DNA of 64,000 bases from Wuchereria bancrofti (taxonomy: Eukaryota > Nematoda > Chromadorea > Rhabditida > Onchocercidae): the NCBI GenBank assembly GCA_005281725.1, contig SSBO01000003.1, positions 5,456,495-5,520,494 of the forward strand, written 5' to 3'. Below, in pieces: positions 25,773-39,837 of the stretch (position 1 is its first letter; the number at the start of each line of letters is the position of its first letter). The notes under the pieces were generated by a model. The model was given only the letters and a program-made list of their open reading frames with translations, made no database searches and had not been told where the DNA came from. A program made the position numbers and the translations under genes.

Positions 25773-28700
25773 TTACAATTCTTTATAAACAGCATCCATG
25801 TGCGAAAGCACTTCATTTTTCTCATATTTATAACCTAATGCTTTTAACTGCTCACCCAGCATCACCACACACCTTCCAAACAAATCCGTACTTTCTCGCA
25901 TACTATTGTTGTTAATTAGTGTACTCGAAATTTTCTTTGTTGAACTTCGAAGAAACAGTAAAAACTGGATCATCGCTTCATAACTGAAAATGATCTTTAA
26001 GAAGACAGAGGCTGTATTTACAAATCGCAGTTGCTATACTCATCTTAGTAATGACTAAATTTTGAAATTTTTTTTAAAAAGTATTATCTTTCAACCACTG
26101 TAGGAATAAAACGAAAGAAAAAAAGGAAAAAAAAGTACCAATGGATTTCATCCTCCTGCATGATATTTGCAAATGGAATACGATTTTCGATTTGATCCTT
26201 GAGATAAACAAGTATGGAACTGTAAAACACAAATAATGAATGCTTTAGTTGGTTGCAACCTATTCATATAAGACATTACCTTAAATATGAAAATTTATTA
26301 AGTGGATAAAATTGGAGGTAGTTCTTCATCCATTTAGATAAGTTGAAACAAAATTATCACAACTGTACATAATACGATCAGAGAACACTGATCTCACCTA
26401 GCCCAACTATTCCTACTACTTAAAAGCTTGGGAAATAAAGGCAAACTGTATCATTATAAAAGTGAAATAAAGAAAATGAATTACCATCGCAATAATCGGT
26501 ACTTCAGCAATACTTTGTGAACCCAGAAATCAATGACTTCATTAACTTCCAAGCATGGATCAAATGGGTTTTGAATAATCTCTACCTAAACGTATTATTT
26601 TTTAATACATTTAGAAACGAAACTGCTCTAAAAACCTAGACTTCTTTCGAAAGTTTCTAACTTCTAGAAATCAGAAAAGTGAATCTAATGCAGCGACAAT
26701 TTTTAGTATTTGAAAAATAAAACCTCGAAAATCAAGAATATGAAAGAAAGAATAACCCTCAGAAAAGAATTATTCAAAAATACACTAGGTCTGCGTGAAA
26801 GGAATTCAGTTAAACCAATACATTTTTATTCATCTTCAAAAATTCTTCCAAAACTAAGTCAGCAATAATTTTTGCATGCTCAGTAATTATATTTGACGTT
26901 AGCAATCTGCAGCTGCTCAAAGTATTGTAGGTAGAAAGCCATGCTTCTGCCGTCTTCTGTAATGAACACATGTATTAAAACATTATGCTTTCAACAAACA
27001 AGTCGAGTCCTTTAATGCAACTTTACTTCATTTGGAAACTCGTACAATTTTAGGACGACAACAACTAAAAACTGAACAGCAGAAAGAAAGGACTGGAAAA
27101 CTTTACTTTACGGTCAAAACATCCAGACAAAGACTTTGAACAGGCAACTACGTATTTGAAAATGGAAATCAATAAGTCTGTCATTATTAGTTCCGTTAGC
27201 TCATTGTTGATGGCCTGAAAATAAAATTAATTAAACAACTTTTGTCTCCTCTAGTTTTTGAAATGAAAACGTATGCAAAACAATAATTATTAGAAAACCA
27301 ACCGCAGTAATAATCAAATTTCTGAACAATTCTATCACAACTACAAGAAGTTGATCAGCACCACGACTGTTTTTCATATTATCAATCCATTGAACATCAC
27401 ACAGTTCTGCCCTAAACGCAAATGGTGTGTTATACGTCCTAAGCTGCTGTGTCCACAAATACATGTATGTCTGAAACGGATCAACCATTTGTTCTCCGAT
27501 GAGTTTCTTTCTTGTCTTCAGCTGGATTAATTCTTAAATATTTAATAAAATAAAAACCTAGCTTTTTTTTGATAACTAAAATCGTCTGATCTACTAGAAC
27601 AAAAGAGATTTCAGTAAAAATTTTCCCAATCAATCTATGCAAACACTTTTTACCTCGCAAACTTCGATCATCATATCTAACCGTTTATCAGTTAGATCCG
27701 TTAAAAATTCTGGTATAATCGACTCTTTTAACCACTTTACATCATCCTGTATATATTCCAGAAATTCCTCGTCATCCTGAAAATGCGAGAAATCGTTTGA
27801 ACATTTACGACCAAAGAACAATTATTGCTCCGGCCATATCCAATTTTTATTTTTTCTCAAGCACTATTTCAAATTCGTACGATTTCATAAAACGCCCAAT
27901 GAGATATTTTCGGTCCTGCTGAAACAAAAAACAAAACAAAACAAACCAAAACAAAGAAGAAAAAAAAAAACCTTTCTACTGCCAGTGAAAATCATAACAG
28001 CTAGAATATACTGTATACGGATACCATGAATTATATTTTCGAAGGTAAAAGTAAAATTTGAGAAGCGATATCTTTGTTGAAAAACACTTTCCATAATTAA
28101 CTGTCGCAACAAAGTGAGATCCTTAAAATAGCTCTGGCCTGTTTAACTAAAAGGAGAAAAAAAGTTGTGATAAAATTACCAATATAGAAACCATTTGTTG
28201 TTAATTTTATTCCATACATCATTAACCACAGGTTTCAATATAAAATATCCTTGCCTTAAAATATTTGGAAACATAAACAGCATAGTTGTGCTCCAATTGA
28301 TGCCTCATTTCTGGTTGCTTCATAATACGACCCAAATACAACAACGACTAGAAATTTTATATACTATAACAGTTAACTGATGAAATCAGGAACAGCTAAC
28401 CAATAAGTTGTACTTTTCTATAACTAAGGAAAAACAGCCAGAAAAGAAAATCAAACCTTACCCGATTAAATGCATCACTCGGAAGTTCTGATTTTTTCCC
28501 ACGCTTCTTCAGTGGACTATCATTGCACACTTCCCGTTTAACAGTTTCGAATGCTGAAAAAATTTGAAGACCTGATAACGAGACTTCACAAATATCTAAA
28601 GTTCAATGCGCATACCATCGTCGATAAATTTCAGGATAGCCAGAAAATTCCAACTAGTGGCTGCTTCCAAATAAATTGTAGCTTTTTCATCGTCTAAACT

Positions 28701-31700
28701 ACAATTTTGCAACATTTCCTGCAATACTAATACTCTTCCTTCCTTCCAATTGTCCAAAGTCTTGCCCAAATGCATCACTGCTTCCAAAATTGACGTATTC
28801 TAAAAAGGATTCGTTGCTTATTTCAGTATTAAAAATATAAGGATTTGAAATTTCAATGAAAAAGAAAGTTTTTTTTTTTAATAAAAAATTAAAAAAAGAC
28901 CGATTTCGAGCTTGAGAACGTCAGGAAGGCCTTCAAGCAATTTGGACAAGTATTACTGCACATCTCATTAATATCCTATCACCGACTTAAAAAGTTCACT
29001 TCTAGAAAAATTTCTCTGACGAAAAATCTGATTAAAGTTTCAACCTTTCAATCTTTACTTACTCGATAACGCAAAAATGCAAATTTGAACAATTTAGTAA
29101 GAAGTCTCCGCAGATTCTCATTTTCCTTAACATACTTTTCATCATCTAAAGTAAGACGTAACGGAAGCCACATTACCACCAAACAGTTCAGCAGCAAATG
29201 CGATGAACGCCAAAGTTCGGATTTCTCGTTTGTTTCATCTGCAACTAATTAAAACTAATTTCACTATTTACAAACCCGATTCTTCATCACGAACTGAAAC
29301 CGATTCAGTCATTTGGATTGCTGTGCTTCTAAACACAAAGTTCATCGATTAGGAGAACGATTACTGTATTTAGGACATAACTATACACCAATTTAGCTCT
29401 TGTAGGTAATACAGAGCCTGCCATGAAAATTTTAGTTAAAATCGCTTGTTGGTCAGGTTACGGATAGCAACACGGACAATACTGCTTTGGTGAGTTGCCG
29501 ACATCACCGAAACCTTGTCGTATTTATTGGAGCATTTTTTTGGAACATATTGGAACATTTTTTTTGTAGGTCAACATACATATAAGTAGATTGCAGAATT
29601 TTACCTTGAATTGGTTCAATGAATGTTTCACATATAGTTGCATCCGAGCACATAGACATCGCATCGTCTGTTTCGCAACCATCGATCCCCACCAATGAAC
29701 GCAATGTTTTATAAACAGCAAGTACCAATGATTTCGCATGTTGAACTGATAAAAAAAAAAGTGTGAAAATTTAATTGTGAAGTGCAGAGGAATATCAAAT
29801 GTTATCCGAGTAATTTCTTCTAATAAGTCTCAATTTTATTATTTATTATGTTCGTATGTAAACAAACGATGTAGAAACCAACCAGCATGTTCGACTGGCA
29901 TTAAATTTTCAGTAATAACTATATGATGAAAAGACAGAGCAGCGACTTCACTTTCTCGACCCATAACAATTATGCGACGGATCACTTCATCCGGACTCAG
30001 TCTTGGTTTTATGTATGATGGCAACAGCAGTTTCGCAATCTTGCAAAGAAAAAATATTAGTGATATTGAAATAAAAATGCCGCAGTTAACAACAATTTTA
30101 AATAATTTCATTTACCTCTTTCCGCACCATATCAGATTCCTCAAGGGCAAAAACCTTCAAAATACGATCCATCTTCACCACTTCACTAAGCTAAAAATAT
30201 TTGTTATTTACATCATTCATTAAGAGATAGAATTTCTACTAATTAATTTTCTACACCCATTCATCAGATGTTTTACAAGTTTCTAGAAGTCGAATGCAAC
30301 ATATTTTCCTTCTGATGTACACAACTTAAGAAAAAACACTAACAAACCTTGATAAAACGATGGCCTACTAGCGCATTCAATAGCTGAAACGCAGCCAATC
30401 GAACACTGTCACAACGATCATTGATCCCTCTGTTATCAAATAGACATTTCAGAGCCCGCTCACAAGCATTTAGAGCACTTCCGCAGTGTAAAAGATCACG
30501 CATGCCTTCGTAAACTGCTATCCTCACACTTACAATGCTATCCACTGATAAAATGTCGATAATCTGAAAAAGAATTGTAGCGTGATAATAGTACATATAC
30601 TTACGATATTGACAAACTGTTTATTGTAAGAAACTATCAATTTGCGGATCAAAATTAGACCATATGGAAGAGTGATAAAAAATGCATGCTGCAATAGTTC
30701 TATTATCTGCATAATTCAAATTAATACATCAACTATAACTTTCATTGAAAGAAGAAATGAAATTAAATCTCGCCTTTAGAACCACTTATACGAAGTAAAA
30801 AGAGCCTTTAAATGCTGAAAATTACCTGTGTCAAGCACTGCTTGATGAAATCTAAAGAAAATGTGTCGAAATACGTGCTCAGTATGAATAATGTACGCCT
30901 GCATGCTTCCGATCGAATTCCATAACTATCATCTTTTAGAAGATCGATAATTATTCCTTGTTGCAAATTAACGCTTTCCGCATTTTCCTGAACGAATTAA
31001 TTTGGAATAATCTTGGAATACAGCTTTGGTTTTCAGTCGATTTGCTTATTTTGACAGTGCTGGTATGAACGTATGAGATTGTACGGTTTTGGTAGGAGTC
31101 GGATATTGCAAAATTCATTATATAAATTCTGACTGAGTACTTTAAAATTCTTATTCATGAAAGTACTTTATAAAAATACATTTGGCAATTTTGGGTAATT
31201 CTAATTTTAAAAATATGAATTTCAAAATATTAATTGCAAAAGGAAAAAAGAATCATAAGGAATCGATTTATTTCTTTTCCGCTACTTACACAAAGTAATG
31301 AGGGAGAAAATTAGCATTTCATGGGAATAAAATGATATATTAAGTAAAAAGAGGCACTTTTCTTTGAAAATTATCCGAGGAAAATGTACCTCCCTTATAA
31401 AGAAGCTTTGCGTTCTTGACTAGTGGAAGGTGGATTTTAATTTTAATTTCGGCACGATCTACAACAGAGGTACAGCGTTTTCCTGGGATAATTGTCTTGA
31501 ATAACCAGCTTTGTTTGCGAATTCCTGTATATATACAATGCAAAAATTGTCACACCCTGTACCTCATAAGGAAGTTATACTCAATTTACGATAGTACTGC
31601 AGTAAACAAGACTCTTAACCAAACTGATTATGACTCCAACAGACTGTTCTCTTAAATTAAAACATACGATATCATCATCCGAAACAAATGGATAGAACGG

Positions 31701-33401
31701 CAAGAAGAGGCAGCAAGCATTGCATCGTACCGTTTCATTAGCTGCCTTAAATAGTATAAATTTAAAAAAAAAAAGGAAAAACACTGCGGTTCAAAATTTC
31801 GAACTCTCGGCTAACAAAATACCGATGAAATTAAAGAAAGTTCAAAGAAGAATGAAGACCTTCAAACAACGCCACAAATTAGGCTCGAATGTACGATATA
31901 TCATTGCATCAATTTGTTTGCTTCTAGCTTTTCCGAACGGTTCAAGCATCTGAAGTTCTCGGAACTGCGAAGACCACATATTAAAATTTATTCCAATGCA
32001 AATATTAGAATCAGCGTTTCTTACTATATTGCTACAGCTACATTGTTACATTAGTTCAAATACTTATTAGCAAAGTCCATACTTGATAGCCGTATTTATT
32101 TCATATCTGCACAATTCTTAATATGCTCAAAATAAAACTACACATATTTTCTGAAAGCAATTGACTGAATTTTAATGAAATAATAAAGAGAAATAATACC
32201 GCCATAAATTTTTTATTACAACGAAGATGCTGTAAGGCATAATAAACGATGTCCATAAAAATCCTTTCCAACTGATGCTGCAGTCTATGGACACCATCTT
32301 TTGCAGCATTCTTCCAGGCCAACAATAAAACCTCACCATAATTGGCACATTGCATCCTCAAGTACCAGCATACAAAAATGGAATAATAGACACTTATCAA
32401 AAAATCCCAACGTGTTAATTTCCAAAATCGATTCAATTTAAGATTGAAAACTAACAAATCTTTACTAACTTGTTAGTCTTTTCAGACGTGACAACTTTCT
32501 TCACTAACATCCAAAATTTGTCAATACCAATTTTTGAAACGAAACGAGCTGCCAGTTTCTTGCCCTGAATGAATAATGAAATGTTAATAATCTTAAATAT
32601 GAAACTGAAACTCAAACTGAATTACGTAATAACGGACACAGAAAACTGAACTGAGAAAAGGACCTCGCTAACAAAATTAATTGTAAATCCTGAAAAATTC
32701 AAAAAGCTCCCATACATATATAATAAGCTGATTGCTTTAGAAAACATTTTTATTGAAATTGTTAAACGATTGCGCCTACTAAGAACCCAAGAGAAAATCC
32801 CAAAGTAGAAATTCCTTATAAGGATCCCAACCATTACAGAAATAATATTCCAGGTTACAAACCTCCAGTGAGGTAATAAAGGATGGCTCGTAAACAGCAC
32901 GCCTCAACTCATTGATTGTACACTTCTCCAACACTTCATCTACATCCAAATAAAGGCGTTTCAGGAGCTGTTTCTGAAAATTGCAGAATTTTTGGACCGA
33001 ATTAGGATTCACTTAGTGAAAATATCGTTGCAAAACTGTTTCAGTTAGTCCGAAATCTTAGTCTACCGGTATTTTGGGATACTGTGCAACGAGAAATCTT
33101 ACAGAATTTTTAAATCACTGGAACACCTTATACATGTAATTTCAATTCAATCCTTTAAACTAAGTGGTGTAAATGTCGACAAAGAAAATAGAAAAGAGTT
33201 CCGGAGAAATACCTGACCACGAATCGGTTTCACAGCTTTAACCAACAAGTCGCCATAAGAACTTAATTCATAGTCCAACTTCGAAAGGTTTCCTTCATCT
33301 TTATTTTCATTTCTCACTTTTATATTTCTTCTTTCATGCTCCAACTTCGCGATTCCCAATTCTTTAAATGCGAAAGTTGGTTTATTATCTGTATTATACA
33401 T
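25773..33401 (-). CDS. NCAPG2: Condensin II complex subunit G2 (HEAT-repeat protein)
   Basis: 22 phase-consistent exons encode 1,016 residues, close to the usual length of about 1,100. Condensin G2 is the HEAT-repeat subunit that, with the kleisin, regulates the SMC2/SMC4 ring of condensin II in the nucleus during chromosome compaction. Family landmarks appear in order: GEVLLLAWKNAA; YRTFEPNLWRCLK followed by ANETVRCNACCLFLPFYPF; LLKDDSYGIRSEACRRTLF; VRIAVYEGMRDLL; VVKMDRILKVFALEESDMVR; PDEVIRRIIVMGRESEVAAL; and DDEEFLEYIQDDVKWL. Exons run 33401-33213, 32973-32863, 32564-32470, 32356-32200, 31949-31860, 31745-31668, 30987-30826, 30563-30348, and so on to 25983-25773. The ATG lies five bases after a TTGCAATAG acceptor, consistent with trans-splicing. 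The N-terminal third is shorter than in vertebrates. An alternative donor inside the last exon may swap the final 27 residues. Family assignment is by remembered similarity; G2 rather than G fits best. Confidence 0.85.
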
Positions 33402-34416
33402 TTCACCTATTGCAAAGAATAAGAGGCTTGTTTTTATTCATTAGAGACAACTAGTCTTCCCGAAGCTGATCTAGTAATGAGATCTACGTCACAGTGCACT
33501 GGAGTATCTCATTGAATTTGTCAGCTAGGACCTCACTAGAAAAACAGGAAAAAATGCTTCCTTCTCCACTTAAAGTTACTCCAACAACCTATACATTCTG
33601 TTTTATACTTTTTCCCTCATAAAACTCGCTGTATTGAATGACGGAAGAACTCCAAACGAAGTACAAGAATTAACATAATTCCGCCAGATGCTTTCTGACA
33701 TATGGCACTTCCTATATCCCAATATCTTTACGCGGGGTTAAACAAAACTATGGCTGAGCAATAAACACAAACTGCTAAGCGAACCGGTTGACGTATTTTT
33801 TCCCACAGGCAGATTCGCTCGCTTCCTCGGCATTTCCGCTCCTAAATGCATATATTATTTTTCATGCAATGCTTCGCATGCAACCCGCCCTTCGGATACC
33901 CAACCCATGAAGCATCCCCGAGATCACTACTTGAGATACCATACCACGGAGCAGAACTGAAACCAATGGTTATAATCTGTCAGCACTCCCGCCAAATCAA
34001 CAATTTTGATTGATATTGTTGTGTCCTATAACGAAAGATGGCTTACGGTGTTACGTTAGAGATAGAAAGAAAGATAGATAGGAGAGGATGGGAGGAAAAG
34101 AGAGGGTCAGAGATGAGGGGAGGGGTTGGTGCATTGATGCGATGTGTTCATGCCGGGTTTGGTGTTTCGGTAGTTGACCTCAAAGGTGTCAAGGAAACAG
34201 GCAGTAAATGTTTGTTTTCTTTGCGTGTATTCATGTGCAAAATGTGATCTTTGGAAGATTCGTAGGAATGGTGAAAATTAGGTTGAAATACTGTTGTAGT
34301 GACCCCATGTTAGAGTTTGCCTACCGGGTTGGGAATCCCGACGCTTTATAAGTGTTATTTGAAAACATGGAGATGGATAATTTCAGTGGGTTTATCGGAC
34401 TTAAAGGAAAGAAACA
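33402..34416. promoter_or_regulatory. Divergent promoter region, condensin G2 / MBOAT
   Basis: About 1 kb between two head-to-head genes, somewhat less AT-rich than its surroundings (33780-34250). It must carry the start regions of both. Candidate leader acceptors lie at both edges: TTGCAATAG before the condensin ATG and ATAATTTCAG (34376-34385) before the MBOAT ATG. No TATA box or known motif is claimed. The plus-strand open frame 34038-34247 is not supported. Confidence 0.5.
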
Positions 34417-37400
34417 ATGGGTATACTGTCGGCACTATCAGCGGCAGTGCATGTACGTGAAGACGGGCTGGTATTATTTGTTACCATCCTTGCTGGTAGG
34501 TTATTTTGTCAGCAAAGTATAAATAGATCGGTTGATAGTGTATCTGCTTGATGCTTAGTATTAAAGAATAAATATTATCAGCAGGAAGTAGTAGCATGCT
34601 GTCAACCGTCAGTAAGTAACACTGTCCATTAGACTGCTCAGTAGTTCTTTTCCTAATCAGATGGTCCCTATTGTATTGCATTTTAATTCTGATAAAAGTG
34701 TATCAGTGAATTGAACTATGAGATTTTTAGGATACCCATTGGCGGCAGTTCATCGGTCAATATTTTATAATAAGTCACCTGTTGTACAACATGTTTACTT
34801 TGTGGTTGCTGGTGTGTCGCTTTATCTGTTTAACTATGGTACCATTTTTGATGTCCATTTAAAGGGCAGTGAGAGTTGGAGGAATGAATTTAATTTCAAT
34901 TCGGCTTGTGTGCTTCTTTTCTCACCTGCAATCGCTTTCTTCTGAGAACCTTTAAGAGAAACTTTTGTTTGTTTCTACTTATGAAATTAGTTCCATTTTC
35001 CAGGTGCTGCAGTACTTCACAGCATTCTAAGCATATTGTTAGCGTACGGAATTGTCACGTATTTTCCAGGCCAGAAAGTTTCTATTCTTTTGGCTCATAT
35101 TGCATTTTTGGTAAGTTGGATGCAGTAGCTTTCCATGAAGTTTCAATTCTAAGTTTTTTTCTTTTTTATTTTTAATTCACATATCACCAAATACAAAATA
35201 TTTGTCGTTTGTTTCAGAACGTTAGAACGATTTGTAGTTCTATACTTATGGTCGTAATGACAAAAAACGAAATTATTTTTTGACGAAAGCTTTTCATAAA
35301 ATTTATTCAAAAAATGTTTTGATCACAGGGACATTTGTTAATTGGCTACAGTTATTCGGAAACAGATAATTATGATATCAACTGGACAACATCGTTTTGT
35401 ATGATGACTTTACGTTTCATTGGTCTTGTTATGGATGTTTATGATGGGCACAAACCAGCGGTATATTTCTAAAATTTTATAAACTGATGTAATCATTATT
35501 ATATGTGTCGCGTCGTGCTAAAACAATGCAAAAATAAAGATTTTCGTCAGTTAAACTTTTTTTTATTTTCTGCTGTTTTTATCTTTATTTTCGGGCAGTC
35601 TTTGTTCCGTTAAATTGGTTGCAAAAATTCCGTAACGAAATGCTTCCCCTTTACTGTCTCAAATATAATTGGTCATTTCATCATAACGAATAATGCAAAG
35701 GAACTTATTTCATTTGTTCTCCTTTTTTCTGGATTTAGTATGCGTTATTTATGTTTATGGTTTAGTGAATGTTTTTTCATTGTCATTTTCGAATTTAATT
35801 GCATTAATTAAATATTTTTTCAGAGTGAATTGGAAGCATATCAAAAACAAACAGCAATAAGAAAGCCACCCAATCTTTTAGAAATTGCAGCTTTTGGATA
35901 TTTTTTCTGTGGTACCTTCATTGGACCGTTTTTCTCCCTTTCTCGATTCCGATCATTTGTTTTTGGCGAATTTCTTGACAGCAACAAAGAAGTGCGTGTG
36001 TCAGGGTTAGTTTTTAATCTTTGAAGTTAAGTATTGTTAGTAGAATCAATGGACCACTTTTGAATGTGGTAACAGTTATTTTAAAATAATGCTTTTTAAT
36101 TTCAGGTTTATGCCGAGCTTGGGACGTTTTGTAGCAGCTTGTTTTTACGTGATTATACATCATTGGGGAACTTTATGGATACCAAATGAATATTTTAACT
36201 CTCCGCAATTCTTTGTTAGTGTTCAAATTAACCCACTATTTCTTCCCTAGATTTCTCAAACAACTGAACTTTCCCAATCATTAAAAAAAGATGAAGGGTC
36301 TTGCAACTGCTTACACTCTTTGAATCAATTTTTCAGTTTAACTGAGGCAATTTGACATAAGATGGTATTTGGAACGATTTTTTTTTAGTGTTATCCATTA
36401 TGTGTTTCAGGCACTTTCATTTCCATGGAAAGTAATTTGGGTTGTATTATGGTTTCGACTTACTATGTGCCGATATGTTTCTGTTTGGCTTTTTACAGTA
36501 CGTTTTCGGTTATGTGCAATTTATCTGCTATTGATTGCATTCAGGTGTTGTGCAGGTATTGGTGTTAAGATTTCAGTTGTCCTCTATTGATGCATTTAGC
36601 CATGGTCCAAAGGCTTGATGCTTCAAAAGTGATTGTGGAAAAGCAGATATTGTGCTGTACTATTTCATTTATTAAATATAATTTATATAGGAAGGAGCAG
36701 CAATATTGGCAGGTATTGCTTATAACGGAAAAGATTCAAAAGGTAACGATCGTTGGGATGGCGTTCGTGATATCCATATAATAAGATGGGAATTTGGTTT
36801 GGATTTTCAGAGTGTTATTGACAGTTTCAATGTCGGCACAAATACTTTTGCTAAAAAGTGATTTTTAGATTTATTTGTAATCTATAGTAAAGCTTCTGCT
36901 TAATTGATTTGTTTAAGTTGAGGAAGATGGAAATTTAGTCCCATTTCTCTCTTTGTCAGGCGGATTTTGCATCCGGACACATCCAGATAGATAATCTCTT
37001 ACTTGATACTATCTCATTGAGAGGGTACCCATTTTTTATTTTAGCTATTTATATCGACGACTGCAGTGGCTGGGTAGTCAAACCTATAGTCATATAATAA
37101 CGCTTGTTTACCTCGCGATTTGGCATGGTTATCATCTTGGTTATTTTATCCTTTTTTTTCTCGAATTTGCATGTGTTTTGGCACAAAAGCAAGTAGGTTC
37201 ATTTCAATGAATTATATAGTTGTTGATATGAAAGTAGGAAAGTTCAAATAAAAATAAAATTGAAAACTCTGATTCAGTGACTGAAATTTTTTTACTCATT
37301 TTTTAATTCTTCTGTTTTATAGTTTTATTTATTGCTGAGTAAGTCACCGAAGTTATCACACTACTTAGCACAACCGTATATGCTACCACTGAAATTTATT

Positions 37401-37777
37401 TTTGGTCGTATTGTGATCAATGTTTCGATGGGTGTCGGCTTTCTAACATTTGGTCTTATCAAAACACGATATTGGATAAGGGTTTGTTATGTTTTCGATT
37501 CAACTTCGGTTTTTCCGATTTTTTAACATGATCAGGCTCATCCATACTCATTGTAATGACTCATAGCAAGTTGTTTTTTGAGGATTATCGAAAAGTTCTA
37601 TAATCTTGCCGTTTTTTCTTCTAAGACTGCTGAGCTCTTTTTTTTCAAAAAAGCAATAAACTTTAGAAAATAAAATATCTCAAACGTTCATTTCAGCCAC
37701 TTCTTTCTCTGTATTGTTTCACGCATATATTTTTCATATTCATATGGCCATTCTTTTATCGATATTTACTCACATAA
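34417..37777 (+). CDS. Membrane-bound O-acyltransferase, lysophospholipid acyltransferase (LPCAT3/MBOAT5 type)
   Basis: Eleven phase-consistent exons encode 452 residues: 34417-34495, 34731-34838, 35004-35110, 35329-35460, 35824-36005, 36106-36214, 36411-36497, 36691-36857, 37045-37192, 37323-37481 and 37697-37777. MBOAT5-type enzymes transfer acyl groups, typically polyunsaturated, from acyl-CoA to lysophosphatidylcholine and related lipids in the ER membrane. Family landmarks include GYPLAAVHRSIFY at residue 27, DNYDINWTTSFCMMTLRFIG, PPNLLEIAAFGYFFCGTFIG and RWDGVRDIHIIRWEF. The predicted active-site pair is Asn315 (FNVGTN) and His351 (LAIWHGYHLGYF), 36 residues apart as in the family. Many hydrophobic segments indicate a multispan protein. 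The tail ends FYRYLLT and lacks the dilysine ER signal found in vertebrate homologues. C. elegans mboa-6 is the probable orthologue; substrate preference cannot be read from sequence. Confidence 0.9.
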
Positions 37778-37916
37778 GATAAGAAGCAGTAATGAATGTT
37801 TACAGTCAAAATTAGTTGCTCATGTGCTTCATGGTAGTTCGTAGCGTTGTTCGTTGCATTTTGTTTTTATTACTAATATTAGTCTCGTTATAGCTTTTTG
37901 TTTGTAAAAATTTGAA

Positions 37917-38029
37917 TGTTTTGAACTCATTACCTTGCCTTACTTTTCAAAAGCTAGCTAAAAAAATTGAAAGTATTCGAATCTTGCTATGTTTTTGAAT
38001 TCATCACCTTGCCTTACTTTTCAAAAGCT
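37917..38029. repeat. 39-base imperfect direct repeat
   Basis: Copies at 37917-37955 and 37991-38029 share ACCTTGCCTTACTTTTCAAA and further matching bases on both sides, with a few differences at the 5' end. They lie 140 bases downstream of the MBOAT stop codon. Confidence 0.75.
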
Positions 38030-38549
38030 CAATAATCAAATTTAATTTAGCCGATGTGCTCTCAAAGGAAATTTCAGTCGGTACGTTTATTTTTGTCAAA
38101 AATAAGAATCCGTTTTGAATATGAAGCTGTTTCCTTTGGAGATGCTGTATTTCATCTTCACTTATTCATAGAAAAATTTCTAGTTGTTTCTTTATAGAGA
38201 TTTCTATAAATCTTAAAATTGTATTCATTTCTTACATTGCTGTGTTTTCCCTTCCCCTACTTCTTTTCTTCTCTTTTTCTGCTCATATTTCGTCTATTTA
38301 TGCAATTCTTCGATTTCAGAAAAAGAGCAGAAAGATAATGACCAATTTTTGAGACTTATCAGTTATAACCTGCTCTATGTTGTTATTATTAATATATATG
38401 AAATTCTCAATTCGGAAAATATCAGAGCAGGAGAGGATTGCATAGTTATTAGCAAAGGAAAATTAAATCATTTAATGGGATGTTGGCTTTTATTCAACAA
38501 TCTGTGACCCTGTTGCGATGCGATTGTCAAATTTTCAAAAAAAAATGAC

Positions 38550-38799
38550 AATCAACAACTGACAATTAACTGTTACATGCTAGACGATTAAGCTTAACTG
38601 GAAAATAGGAGGATCTCGCGCATTCGGGTTTGGATTTTTCAATTAAAAGTTTCATGCTATCCGAGTATTTCATTTTTAAATATACAGTCTCTAAACAAGT
38701 ATTTTGGAAAGCTGTTTTCATATCACAGAGATTATTTGCCACAAGCAATGATAATTAATTGATAATCAATAACTGACAATTAATTGTTATACGCTAGAC
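38550..38799. repeat. 36-base direct repeats flanking a 178-base segment
   Basis: Copies at 38550-38585 and 38764-38799 share AACTGACAATTAA and a CTAGAC end, with four mismatches. Between them lies most of a 60-codon minus-strand open frame (38566-38748). They could be remnants of a mobile element's ends, but no inverted repeat or transposase was found. Confidence 0.65.
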
Positions 38800-39837
38800 T
38801 GTTGTCATAAATAACAGCATATTTTGTTCCAGCATTTGCATTTCTCCTTTCCATTTAAACTGTATTGTCTGATAATGAAAATGCATAATAATGAATTGAC
38901 TTGAATAAATAAATGAAAATTTGTTTTCTAGTACAGCAATGAGAGCAACAACTGTTCCTATAAATTTAAATCTCAAAGTCGACATGTATTGGGAACATGT
39001 ACGATATGTTGATTCGATTCAGTGTTCTTTCTAGGTAATATCTGATCCGGATAGCTTTTTGATCACAAAGATCACAAATGATAATTTAATGATGCCGTGA
39101 TGCATGGAACTCCGCTTTATCTTGATTTGGTTTAACAAATGTAGAAGCCTTTCAAGGAAAAATATTTAACTAAAGCACTAAAGAAGTATTGTTTTTCTCG
39201 ATGGGGATCAAGTTCATGGTCTGCATGTCTTCTCAAGAACCGAACTAAATAGTTGGGTTTGTGGCATTTTCAAAAAAGTCCCTTGTCCAGTTTTCTAATC
39301 AGTCACTCCTAATGACTTCACAGGATATGATCAGCTGCAGATATCATTATGATGAGCCGAATGTTTATGGTTGAAACAAAAATTGGTAGTAAAATTTTTA
39401 TGAGTCGATTTTTTAGTACATTTTTTAAATTGGCCTATATTACGATGGCACTTGAATCCCCTGGAAATGTTCTTTTCGGTCAATACTTCCTTCATGTGAA
39501 TTCGTCTGAACAACTGTGAAAGTGATTTTCTCGTAGCAATCCGTCATGTTAAATTTAAATTCCTCTCTAAAATTGTTGACAAACCACTGAATGTGAGGAA
39601 AGCACAGAGTCGTGCTGATATATGTGTACACAAATAAAATCATAATTGATCGTGACTCTAACAGGTTTACATATTCTAAAGCACTATTTTGTTTCTTCAC
39701 TGTGTTACTTTGTGAGATGTTGTTGACAGTCAGACCACAACTATGAAGACATTCTACTGTGTATTGATCTCACTAATCCTACAAATTCAATTTACACTCA
39801 CTATTTCATCATTGATTCATCAGCTGATTGCTCAGCA

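Noticed and set aside
30339..33401. Cohesin SCC3/STAG identity for the HEAT-repeat gene
   Set aside because: Considered first. The sequence blocks AWKNAA, FEPNLWRCLK with NETVRCNA, and PDEVIRRI match condensin G2 in order, and no stromalin-conserved motif was found.
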